Shown here: positions 35,715-43,414 of the stretch, piece by piece
Numbering within the stretch: position 1 is the stretch's first letter
Layout of the letters: the number at the start of each line of letters is the position of its first letter
Assembly: GCF_017912555.1 (NCBI RefSeq)
Contig: NZ_JAERSD010000001.1
Location: 202,162 to 266,161 of the forward strand
Reading direction: 5' to 3'
From: Bacillus sp. REN3
GTDB taxonomy: Bacteria; Bacillota; Bacilli; Bacillales; Cytobacillaceae
Length of the DNA: 64,000 bases
The notes under the pieces: generated by a model
The model's input: the letters and a program-made list of their open reading frames with translations, nothing else
What the model was told of the DNA's origin: nothing
Databases searched by the model: none
Translations under genes and position numbers: made by a program

Positions 35715-37448
35715 ATGATCAATCAACTTTCATGGAAAGTTGGCGGACAGCAGGGAGAAGGAATTGAATCTACCGGAGAAATATTCTCCATAGCATTGAA
35801 CCGTCTGGGCTACTACTTGTATGGATACCGCCACTTTTCATCACGTATCAAAGGTGGGCACACAAACAACAAGATTCGGGTTAGCACAACACAGGTTCGA
35901 TCGATTTCTGATGACTTGGATATCCTTGTAGCTTTCGACCAGGAAACAATCGATGTCAATTACAAGGAATTGCATGCGAATGGAGTGATCATTGCCGATG
36001 CTAAGTTCGACCCTAAGAAACCGGAAGATACTGAAGCAGCAATGTATGCGGTTCCATTCACGGAAATGGCTACGGAATTAGGTACATCTCTTATGAAAAA
36101 CATGGTTGCGATTGGTGCGACCAGCGCGGTATTGGATTTGGACATCGAAGTTTTTAAAGAAGTCGTCCAGGAAATTTTCGGGCGCAAAGGACAGCAAGTC
36201 GTCGAGAAGAATATGGAAGCCATTAAAACTGGCTACGAATATACAAAAGAGCAATTAGGCGATACATTGACCATGCAGCTGGAAAAAGCTGATGGCAAAA
36301 AACGCCTTTTCATGATCGGAAACGATGCAATCGCGCTTGGAGCATTGGCTGCAGGCTGCCGGTTCATGGCTGCCTATCCGATCACCCCGGCTTCAGAAAT
36401 CATGGAATATTTGATTAAGAAGCTTCCAGCACTGGGAGGGACTGTCATTCAGACAGAGGATGAGATCGCGGCAGCGACGATGACAATCGGCGCCAACTAT
36501 GGCGGTGTCCGTGCAATGACAGCATCTGCAGGACCAGGGCTTTCCTTGAAGATGGAAGCGATTGGCCTTTCAGGCATCACTGAAACTCCGCTTGTCATTG
36601 TTGATACACAGCGTGGCGGCCCGTCTACAGGCCTTCCAACGAAACAGGAACAGTCAGACCTGATGGCGATGATCTATGGAACACACGGGGAAATCCCAAA
36701 AATCGTCATGGCTCCAAGCACCGTGCAGGAAGCCTTCTACGATATAACAGAAGCGTTCAACCTTGCGGAAGAATACCAATGCCCTGTCATCCTCCTTACA
36801 GACCTGCAGCTTTCATTAGGGAAGCAGACAGTCGAACCGCTTGAGTTTGACAAGGTGGAAATCCGCCGCGGAAAATTGGTGGCGGAAGAACTTCCGGAAA
36901 TCGAGAACAAGGGATACTTCAAGCGCTATGAAGTAACCGAGGATGGAGTTTCGCCGCGCGTCATCCCAGGAATGAAAAATGGTATCCACCATGTCACCGG
37001 GGTTGAGCATGATGAAACGGGTAAGCCTTCTGAATCATCTGCGAACCGTATTGCCCAAATGGACAAGCGTTTCCGGAAGATCAGCAACATCAAGTTCAAA
37101 ACGCCTATCCATAAGAATGCTCCGCATGAGGAAGCGGATTTGCTGATTGTAGGATTCAACTCTACAAGAGGTGCCATTGAAGAAGCAATGGGAAGACTTG
37201 AAAAGGATGGCCTGAAAGTGAATCATGCGCATGTCCGCCTAATCCATCCATTCCCTGCTGATGAAATGATGGAGCTTGTGAAATCTGCTAAGAAGATTGC
37301 GGTCATTGAAAACAATGCGACAGGACAACTGGCTAACATTATGAAGATGAACGTCGGCCATGCTGAGAAGATCACAAAGATCCTCAAGTACGACGGAAAT
37401 CCATTCTTGCCGCAGGAAATCCACACAAAATGCAAGGAGTTGTTCTAG
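35715..37448 (+). CDS. korA: 2-oxoacid:ferredoxin oxidoreductase, fused gamma-alpha subunit
   Basis: A 577-residue subunit. Residues 1-190 are the gamma domain (SWKVGGQQGEGIESTGE; SSRIKGGHTNN), followed by the alpha domain with pyrimidine-binding segments (AAYPITPASEIMEYL; TASAGPGLSLKMEAIGLSG; TQRGGPSTGLPTKQEQ). With the beta subunit it should convert a 2-oxoacid, most likely 2-oxoglutarate, to the acyl-CoA and reduced ferredoxin. No integral ferredoxin domain is present. B. subtilis has no orthologue here, but the pair next to miaB occurs in other bacilli. Substrate is inferred. Confidence 0.88.
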   Translation: MINQLSWKVGGQQGEGIESTGEIFSIALNRLGYYLYGYRHFSSRIKGGHTNNKIRVSTTQVRSISDDLDILVAFDQETIDVNYKELHANGVIIADAKFDPKKPEDTEAAMYAVPFTEMATELGTSLMKNMVAIGATSAVLDLDIEVFKEVVQEIFGRKGQQVVEKNMEAIKTGYEYTKEQLGDTLTMQLEKADGKKRLFMIGNDAIALGALAAGCRFMAAYPITPASEIMEYLIKKLPALGGTVIQTEDEIAAATMTIGANYGGVRAMTASAGPGLSLKMEAIGLSGITETPLVIVDTQRGGPSTGLPTKQEQSDLMAMIYGTHGEIPKIVMAPSTVQEAFYDITEAFNLAEEYQCPVILLTDLQLSLGKQTVEPLEFDKVEIRRGKLVAEELPEIENKGYFKRYEVTEDGVSPRVIPGMKNGIHHVTGVEHDETGKPSESSANRIAQMDKRFRKISNIKFKTPIHKNAPHEEADLLIVGFNSTRGAIEEAMGRLEKDGLKVNHAHVRLIHPFPADEMMELVKSAKKIAVIENNATGQLANIMKMNVGHAEKITKILKYDGNPFLPQEIHTKCKELF

Positions 37449-37449
37449 G

Positions 37450-38316
37450 ATGGCGACTTTTAAAGATTTTCGAAACAGTGTAAAACCTAACTGGTGCCCA
37501 GGCTGCGGCGACTTCTCTGTCCAGGCGGCTATCCAGCGCGCAGCTGCGAATGTGGGACTTGAACCAGAAGGCATGGCAGTTATTTCCGGTATCGGCTGCT
37601 CCGGCCGTATCTCAGGATATATCAATTCATACGGGTTCCATGGAATCCACGGTCGCGCCCTTCCAATCGCACAGGGTGTCAAGATGGCTAACCGCGACTT
37701 GACAGTCATCGCTTCAGGCGGTGATGGCGACGGCTTTGCCATCGGCATGGGGCATACTATCCATGCAATCAGACGGAATATTGACATCACTTACGTTGTC
37801 ATGGACAATCAGATTTACGGGTTGACGAAGGGTCAGACTTCCCCTCGTTCGGCTGCAGGATTCAAGACGAAATCTACTCCGATGGGATCGATCGAACAGG
37901 CGATTTCACCAATGGAAATGGCATTGACAGCAGGCGCTACCTTCGTTGCGCAAAGCTTTTCAACAGATCTCAAAGATTTGACAGCACTGATTGAAGCCGG
38001 TATTAACCATAAAGGTTTCTCATTGATCAACGTATTCAGCCCATGTGTCACTTACAATAAAGTGAACACATATGACTGGTTCAAGGAAAATCTGACTAAA
38101 TTGAGCGACATCGAAGAGTACGATCCTTCGAACCGTGAAGCTGCAATGCAGACTTTGATGAAGCACAACGGACTTGTAACGGGATTGATCTATCAGAATA
38201 CAGAACGCAAGTCTTACCAGGAACTGGTCAATGGTTTTTCAGAAACACCACTGTCTAAAGCAGACCTTAAGCTTGACCAGGAGCACTTCGATAAGCTTGT
38301 TGCTGAATTTATGTAA
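37450..38316 (+). CDS. korB: 2-oxoacid:ferredoxin oxidoreductase, beta subunit
   Basis: A 288-residue thiamine diphosphate subunit. It has the N-terminal iron-sulfur cysteines in WCPGCGDF, the ThDP motif SGGDGDGFAIGMGH and the magnesium asparagine in VMDNQIYGLTKGQTSP, and a further cysteine in FSPCVTYN. ATG lies one base after the korA stop and 10 bp after AAGGAG; 30 more open codons overlap korA and were not used. The two subunits are clearly co-translated. Confidence 0.9.
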   Translation: MATFKDFRNSVKPNWCPGCGDFSVQAAIQRAAANVGLEPEGMAVISGIGCSGRISGYINSYGFHGIHGRALPIAQGVKMANRDLTVIASGGDGDGFAIGMGHTIHAIRRNIDITYVVMDNQIYGLTKGQTSPRSAAGFKTKSTPMGSIEQAISPMEMALTAGATFVAQSFSTDLKDLTALIEAGINHKGFSLINVFSPCVTYNKVNTYDWFKENLTKLSDIEEYDPSNREAAMQTLMKHNGLVTGLIYQNTERKSYQELVNGFSETPLSKADLKLDQEHFDKLVAEFM

Positions 38317-38333
38317 AAAAAGAGACAAAATGA

Positions 38334-38360
38334 CCCCAATCTTCATGGATTGGGGTTTTT
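38334..38360 (+). terminator. Intrinsic terminator after korB
   Basis: CCCCAATC and GATTGGGG arms with a TTCATG loop, then TTTTT. Confidence 0.9.
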
Positions 38361-38628
38361 AATGCCTAAAAATGTGAGTGGAATCACAACAGGGCAGACA
38401 AGAATTCTGTACAATAAAAACTTGGACAGGCTTTTTGGCAAGACAGTGCTGGATATTCCAGTGCCTGCTATTGTCTTCGATGAATGAAGGGTTTATACTA
38501 TTATAATGTGTATATTTCTATATTCTTGGATTGCCTAAGCAATTAGGAGACCAGATGCTTTTCTGATAACAAATCAGGTTTCGCGCAAGTTTGAGCGCGA
38601 ATGCTTTTCCGATGAAAGGGGAAATACA

Positions 38629-40173
38629 ATGAACGAAAAACAACGCCTAGAAAGTCAGCAAGTGCAGCCTGCTAATTCTTCGGACAAAAAATCCAGCAAG
38701 GATTACAGCAAGTACTTTGAAAAAGTTTATACAGCACCTTCCTTGAAGGAAGCAAAAAAACGCGGGAAGGAAGAAGTCACTTATCATAAAGATTTCTCGA
38801 TCCCTGAACAATTCCATGGAATGGGACAGGGGAGGAAATTTTATATCCGCACATATGGCTGCCAGATGAATGAACATGATACAGAAGTTATGGCAGGAAT
38901 CTTCCTTGGCCTTGGATACGAACCGACAGAAAGTGCGGAAGATGCGAATGTGATCCTTTTGAATACCTGTGCGATCAGGGAAAATGCAGAGAACAAGGTT
39001 TTTGGTGAGCTAGGACATCTTAAGCACTTGAAAAGAGAAAAGCCGGATTTGCTTTTAGGTGTTTGCGGATGCATGTCCCAGGAGGAGTCAGTTGTCAATA
39101 AAATCCTGAAGACCTACAGCCATGTTGATATGATCTTTGGTACCCACAATATCCACCGTCTTCCAAACATCCTCCATGAAGCATATATGTCCAAGGAAAT
39201 GGTTGTCGAAGTGTGGTCGAAGGAAGGGGATGTCATCGAAAACCTTCCAAAAGTACGCCAGGGCAATATCAAAGCATGGGTAAATATCATGTACGGATGC
39301 GACAAATTCTGTACGTACTGCATTGTTCCGTATACACGCGGTAAGGAGAGGAGCCGCCGCCCTGAAGACATCATCCAGGAAGTCCGCCAGCTTGCTGCCC
39401 AGGGATATCAGGAAATTACCCTGCTTGGACAGAATGTGAACGCTTACGGAAAGGATTTCTCAGACATGAAGTATGGGCTAGGCAATTTGATGGATGAAAT
39501 CAGGAGAATCAATATCCCGAGGATCCGGTTTACAACTAGCCATCCCCGGGATTTCGATGATCATTTGATCGAAGTCCTCGCCAAAGGCGGGAACTTGATG
39601 GACCATATTCACCTTCCTGTTCAATCAGGATCAACAGAAGTGTTGAAGATCATGGCACGCAAATATACTCGTGAGCAATACCTGGAGCTTGTACGCAAGA
39701 TCAAGGCGGCCATCCCAAATGTGACATTGACTACGGATATCATCGTCGGGTATCCCAATGAAACCGAGGAGCAATTTGAAGAAACTTTATCCTTAGTCAG
39801 GGAAGTAGGCTATGAATCAGCGTATACTTTCATTTACTCTCCGCGGGAAGGAACACCTGCAGCAAAAATGCAGGATAACGTTCCAATGGAAGTGAAGAAA
39901 GAACGTCTTCAGCGACTGAATGCGCTGGTCAATGAACAGTCCGCAGAGTCAATGAAAAAATACAAGGGCAGGGTCGTTGAAGTGCTCGTCGAAGGCGAAA
40001 GCAAAAATAATCCTGAAGTCCTCGCAGGTTACACAAGCAAGATGAAACTTGTCAATTTTGTCGGACCAAAATCAGCAATCGGCAAAATTGTGAAAGTGCA
40101 AATAACCGATGCGAAAACATGGTCATTGAACGGGGAAATGGTAGAAGAAATCGAACCAGTTGAGGTGAAATAA
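38629..40173 (+). CDS. miaB: MiaB, tRNA-2-methylthio-N6-dimethylallyladenosine synthase
   Basis: A 514-residue radical SAM methylthiotransferase acting on A37 of tRNAs already isopentenylated by MiaA (61048). It has the N-terminal MTTase domain with cysteines in [22 protein letters not shown] and GVCGCMSQE, the radical SAM triad [17 protein letters not shown], and a C-terminal TRAM domain. The N-terminal 65 residues are a charged Bacillus-type extension. Start behind AAAGGGGAAAT. A TATAAT at 38503 may be its minus-10 but no matching minus-35 is clear. Confidence 0.96.
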   Translation: MNEKQRLESQQVQPANSSDKKSSKDYSKYFEKVYTAPSLKEAKKRGKEEVTYHKDFSIPEQFHGMGQGRKFYIRTYGCQMNEHDTEVMAGIFLGLGYEPTESAEDANVILLNTCAIRENAENKVFGELGHLKHLKREKPDLLLGVCGCMSQEESVVNKILKTYSHVDMIFGTHNIHRLPNILHEAYMSKEMVVEVWSKEGDVIENLPKVRQGNIKAWVNIMYGCDKFCTYCIVPYTRGKERSRRPEDIIQEVRQLAAQGYQEITLLGQNVNAYGKDFSDMKYGLGNLMDEIRRINIPRIRFTTSHPRDFDDHLIEVLAKGGNLMDHIHLPVQSGSTEVLKIMARKYTREQYLELVRKIKAAIPNVTLTTDIIVGYPNETEEQFEETLSLVREVGYESAYTFIYSPREGTPAAKMQDNVPMEVKKERLQRLNALVNEQSAESMKKYKGRVVEVLVEGESKNNPEVLAGYTSKMKLVNFVGPKSAIGKIVKVQITDAKTWSLNGEMVEEIEPVEVK

Positions 40174-40174
40174 G

Positions 40175-40612
40175 TTGGCCAAATTTAATAAAGATGATAT
40201 TATCGAGCGTGCAAAAGAGATTGCGTTAATGATCGCGGAAACAGAAGAAGTTGACTTTTTCAAGCGTGCCGAGGCTCAAATCCATGAAAACGAAAAAGTA
40301 AAGACACTTATTTCGTCTATAAAGGGCTTGCAGAAGCAAGCTGTCAATTTCCAGCATTATGGGAAGGCTGAAGCGCTGAAGAAAACAGAGGAGAAAATCG
40401 CATCACTTGAGCAGCAGCTTGATGAAATTCCTGTCGTACAGGAATTCAAGCAATCCCAGCTTGAAGTGAATGAACTATTGCAAATCATCGCATCCACCAT
40501 TTCCAATACCGTGACCGATCAAGTCATTGCCTCGACTGGCGGTGATGTGCTTCGCGGGGAAACAGGTGCAGCAGTCAAAAACAGTCAAAGCTGCCACACG
40601 CACGAGCATTGA
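40175..40612 (+). CDS. ricA: RicA (YmcA), RNase Y specificity and competence/sporulation factor
   Basis: A 145-residue helical protein of the YlbF/YmcA family (EVDFFKRAEAQIHENEKVKTL quoted in parts: EVDFFKRAEAQ, IHENEKVKTL). In B. subtilis RicA, RicF and RicT form an iron-sulfur complex that redirects RNase Y and promotes Spo0A phosphorylation. The C-terminal SCHTHEH with a cysteine would fit a cluster ligand. It starts with TTG after TGAGGTGA, 1 bp past the miaB stop, so it is co-translated with miaB. Confidence 0.93.
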   Translation: MAKFNKDDIIERAKEIALMIAETEEVDFFKRAEAQIHENEKVKTLISSIKGLQKQAVNFQHYGKAEALKKTEEKIASLEQQLDEIPVVQEFKQSQLEVNELLQIIASTISNTVTDQVIASTGGDVLRGETGAAVKNSQSCHTHEH

Positions 40613-40629
40613 GATGGTCAATAAATAAT

Positions 40630-40660
40630 GGCACCCGCAACATGCGGATGCCGTTTTTTT
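40630..40660 (+). terminator. Intrinsic terminator after ricA
   Basis: GGCACCCGC and GCGGATGCC arms with one mismatch and an AACAT loop, then seven T. Confidence 0.85.
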
Positions 40661-40692
40661 ATGGCCAGAAACCTTTCTTTTTCAGCCATCCG

Positions 40693-40721
40693 GGAACATT
40701 CATAGCGATTGGGCATACAAT
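40693..40721 (+). promoter_or_regulatory. Candidate sigma-E promoter of cotE
   Basis: The minus-10 CATACAAT at 40714-40721 matches the sigma-E consensus CATACANT fully. An upstream GAACATT near 40693 is a weak minus-35 at slightly short spacing. Confidence 0.45.
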
Positions 40722-40763
40722 GAACTATGCCTAAGTTTTTAGCAGAGTCTCCAAAATTAATCG

Positions 40764-40792
40764 CACACTAGTCTAATATCACGCATAGGATG
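40764..40792 (+). promoter_or_regulatory. Candidate sigma-K promoter of cotE
   Basis: CACA at 40764-40767, 16 bp, then CATAGGATG at 40784-40792, fitting mACm-N16-CATAnnnTA with one mismatch. It lies 32 bp before the cotE start and downstream of the sigma-E-like site. cotE of B. subtilis has the same P1/P2 arrangement. Confidence 0.5.
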
Positions 40793-40824
40793 AATTGAAA
40801 AAGATTGAGGAGGTTTCGCTCGCA

Positions 40825-41370
40825 ATGGGAGATTACAGACAGATTATCACGAAAGCCGTCGTAGCGAAAGGACGGAAGTTCACGCAGTCCAATCATACGA
40901 TCAGCCCAGCGCATCATCCGAGCAGCATTTTAGGCGCTTGGGCCATTAACCATAAGTACAAAGCAAAAAAGGTCGGGAAAACAGTTGAAGTATGTGGATC
41001 GTATGATCTCAACATCTGGCACTCCTTTGATGATAATACAAGAACAGAAGTAGTGACAGAGAAAGTGAATTATACCGATGTCATCAAGTTGAAATATCGC
41101 GACAATGATTGCATGGATGACAACGATGTCCTGGTCGATGTACTCCAGCAGCCTAATTGCATCGAGGCTGTCGTTTCACCGAACGGAAACAAAATCATCG
41201 TCAATGTGGAGAGGGAGTTCCAGACTGAAGTCATCGGGGAAACAAAAGTCTGGGTAGCCATCAACCCTGACGGAGTCGAAGGCGATGATGATGAGTGGGC
41301 AAACGATCTTGATGACGAAGAATTCGAGGATCTTAACCCTGAGTTCCTTTTAGGAACAGAGGAAGAATAA
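40825..41370 (+). CDS. cotE: Spore coat morphogenetic protein CotE
   Basis: A 181-residue organiser of the outer spore coat, made in the mother cell. The conserved start [20 protein letters not shown], the core [15 protein letters not shown], and the acidic C-terminus ([20 protein letters not shown]) match the family. ATG at 40825 agrees with the family N-terminus; GAGGAGG lies 11 bp upstream. Ten further open codons upstream overlap that site. Two candidate sporulation promoters precede it. Confidence 0.95.
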   Translation: MGDYRQIITKAVVAKGRKFTQSNHTISPAHHPSSILGAWAINHKYKAKKVGKTVEVCGSYDLNIWHSFDDNTRTEVVTEKVNYTDVIKLKYRDNDCMDDNDVLVDVLQQPNCIEAVVSPNGNKIIVNVEREFQTEVIGETKVWVAINPDGVEGDDDEWANDLDDEEFEDLNPEFLLGTEEE

Positions 41371-41375
41371 CACCC

Positions 41376-41407
41376 AACTAGGAAGCTTTCACTTCCTAGT
41401 TTTTTTT
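41376..41407 (+). terminator. Intrinsic terminator after cotE
   Basis: AACTAGGAA and TTCCTAGTT arms around a 9-base loop, then a long T run. It marks the left border of the respiratory island. Confidence 0.9.
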
Positions 41408-41462
41408 ATCCTTTTTCAGCCTTAGAACGCGAAAGGCTACCCCGAACCAGTCAAGCGCCATA

Positions 41463-42374
41463 TTAAAGGAAGAAGTCATTCACCCTCCGGCTGCTGCATA
41501 TATGGCATACTTTTTCTACATTCCATGAGTGGAATGTGTTCCCGCAAATGTCGCAGTTTGACGTGAAAACTTGTAAATGGTCTGTTGCCGCCTGATGAAG
41601 ATGTTTTTTAATCAATATGCCATTGCTTTGGCAAATATCCCGGCAAAGGTTGCAGCCAGAACACTTTTGGGCGTCAACTTGCAATGATTTGTCTTCAAGC
41701 TTGAACACATCGGCTGGACACAGCGAAAAACAAGCTTCGCAAAGCGAACAGCCTTCTTTATCGAAAACAATGTCAAAGAATGACCAATCCGGATAAAGAT
41801 TCGACAATCGAAAGTTATCTTCATTAAAGCGCCATTTTGCAGGTGTGATGGAAGAAAGCATGGTTTTCTTGCTGTCTGAAGTCAATTTGCTGAAAAAATC
41901 CCTTCTTGACATCTTTAGCTGTCCATCTGATACCTTTGTTAATTCGCAGACACTCTCCAATGATTCCATGCCCATCTTCAATAAACATTCATTTGCCTTC
42001 CAAATGACAGGATCAAGCTTGTCATTACCACTTGCTGAACAAAGATAACGGATTCCTTTTTTATGGAAATACAATAGTTCGGCTACAGTTGGCAATGGAG
42101 AATCCTCTTCAAGCAAAAGGTTTTTTTGGACGACATTCCTTGACGGCGACTGCCCCTTGATTGCCTGTTCAGGACAAACAGTTATGCAGATTCCGCAAGA
42201 TGTGCATTGATCGGGACTGATGTCGACATTTTCCTTATCAATCTTGATCGCATGTTCGGGACAAGCATCCAGGCAAAGGTTACATCTGCTGAAAGGACTG
42301 ATGTTTCTAAGGCAAGATTCAGAGATTTCAAGTTCATATCCAAGGCTTTCAAGCCAATTCGTCAATAGCGACAT
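41463..42374 (-). CDS. Four-cluster ferredoxin-like protein with zinc ribbon (NapF/TorD-operon partner)
   Basis: A 303-residue cysteine-rich protein without signal peptide or membrane helices. Two ferredoxin pairs are seen: CNLCLDACP plus CTSCGICITVCP near the N-terminus, and CSLCEACFSLCP plus CSGCNLCRDIC near residue 220-260. The first cluster lacks the usual leading cysteine but has one ten residues earlier. The C-terminus has a CDIC...CHIC zinc-ribbon-like pair. ATG at 42374 follows GAGGTG by 6 bp; a GTG at 42479 would add 35 residues but has no ribosome site. It is divergent from the TorD-like gene, suggesting a role in cofactor or electron delivery to the molybdoenzyme. Confidence 0.8.
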   Translation of the reverse strand: MSLLTNWLESLGYELEISESCLRNISPFSRCNLCLDACPEHAIKIDKENVDISPDQCTSCGICITVCPEQAIKGQSPSRNVVQKNLLLEEDSPLPTVAELLYFHKKGIRYLCSASGNDKLDPVIWKANECLLKMGMESLESVCELTKVSDGQLKMSRRDFFSKLTSDSKKTMLSSITPAKWRFNEDNFRLSNLYPDWSFFDIVFDKEGCSLCEACFSLCPADVFKLEDKSLQVDAQKCSGCNLCRDICQSNGILIKKHLHQAATDHLQVFTSNCDICGNTFHSWNVEKVCHICSSRRVNDFFL

Positions 42375-42622
42375 GCCGGTCACCTCAATGGTACATTCAT
42401 TTTCTTTTATTTTACGATGAATAGATTGTAAAAGTGTTGAGTTCGCTTGTTTTTCATAGATATGTAAAGGAATGTTCACAGGAAATTCGGCAAGAACTTC
42501 CTAAACCAGCATCCTTATAGGATTACAGTGTTGGCAACTTGCTAATATGCTCTAGAGTGCAAGGGTTTTTGGGTGAAATCCTTTACTCGAATTCTGTCGA
42601 TTCTCCACAGAATGTATATTGT

Positions 42623-42658
42623 TTCACATATTTCATTGGCATATAGTGAAAGTGTGAA
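42623..42658. promoter_or_regulatory. Inverted repeat in the divergent promoter region
   Basis: Outer arms TTCACA at 42623-42628 and TGTGAA at 42653-42658 enclose inner TTTCA/TGAAA half-sites. It lies 29 bp before the TorD-like gene and in the shared control region with the ferredoxin gene. It could be an operator for the response regulator at 49638 or for an Fnr-type protein. This is a pattern match only. Confidence 0.35.
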
Positions 42659-42686
42659 GCAGGGAGAGAAAAGGTGGTGTGAAGAC

Positions 42687-43307
42687 GTGAATGCAAGGAC
42701 TGAAGACAGGAAAAAGACTGCCGGGATTTTCCGGATTATGGCTGAATTTTATAAACCTCCTTCAGAGGAATTCTGGATTGGATTAAAGGAAGAGCAATTA
42801 TTTGGAAGCCTGCGCCAGGCTGCAATGGACGCATATGGATCCACAGCCTTAATGTCCGCTTTGAAAATGCCTGAAAGCTATGAACAATTGGTAGACATCT
42901 ATTCCGCGACGCTGTCCAACACAAAAGAAGGGGCAGCGTTGCCTGTTGAATCGATTTATAAGATTTGGACTCAAGATGAAGGCTGTACTCTTCCTTTTGC
43001 GAAAAGCAAAGGGTACTTACAGGGAGATCCTGCCTTCCATATTAGATTCATTTTGGAAAAGTTCCAAATTGAGATCCCTCCGGAGTACGCAGGAACTCCA
43101 GATCATCTCTCAATTTTGCTGGAACTTTTCAGCTATTTCATCGAACATGCCCAAGAGGAATTTACTCGCGGGTTCCTAGCCGATCACTTCGATTGGTTGC
43201 CAGATTTTAAAGAAAAAGTCCGCAAGACTGGAGTCCATCCATTCTATTATCAGGCGACCGGGCTTCTGATGGAATTGCTGGAACTCCAGCGGCAGACTTA
43301 CCGCTAA
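42687..43307 (+). CDS. TorD/DmsD-type molybdoenzyme chaperone
   Basis: A 206-residue all-helical protein of the TorD family (cytoplasmic redox-enzyme maturation proteins). The conserved central segment EYAGTPDHLSILLELFSYF matches the family E-PDHL core. Such chaperones bind the Tat signal of a molybdoenzyme and assist cofactor insertion. The target is almost certainly the Tat-signal molybdoenzyme 107 bp downstream. GTG at 42687 follows AAGGTGGTG; the frame is open 38 codons further but overlaps the inverted repeat. Confidence 0.85.
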   Translation: MNARTEDRKKTAGIFRIMAEFYKPPSEEFWIGLKEEQLFGSLRQAAMDAYGSTALMSALKMPESYEQLVDIYSATLSNTKEGAALPVESIYKIWTQDEGCTLPFAKSKGYLQGDPAFHIRFILEKFQIEIPPEYAGTPDHLSILLELFSYFIEHAQEEFTRGFLADHFDWLPDFKEKVRKTGVHPFYYQATGLLMELLELQRQTYR

Positions 43308-43329
43308 CCCAGGAGCCGGAAAGGTGGTG

Positions 43330-43413
43330 ATGCTTTTAGTGGATGCACTAAGGGCATATACATGGACGAGCAGAAAGCTTCAACCGGAAGACAGAAAAAA
43401 GGAGGTCTTGTGA
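43330..43413 (+). CDS. 27-residue ORF coupled to the molybdoenzyme gene
   Basis: An ORF too short for usual callers: ATG directly after GGAAAGGTGGTG, 27 codons, stop TGA one base before the molybdoenzyme ATG. The peptide reads MLLVDALRAYTWTSRKLQPE followed by DRKKEVL; it is amphipathic and basic at its end. Its last codons cover the AAGGAGG site of the next gene, so its translation should influence initiation there. It could be a leader peptide or a small subunit. No similarity is recognised. Confidence 0.5.
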   Translation: MLLVDALRAYTWTSRKLQPEDRKKEVL

Positions 43414-43414
43414 A

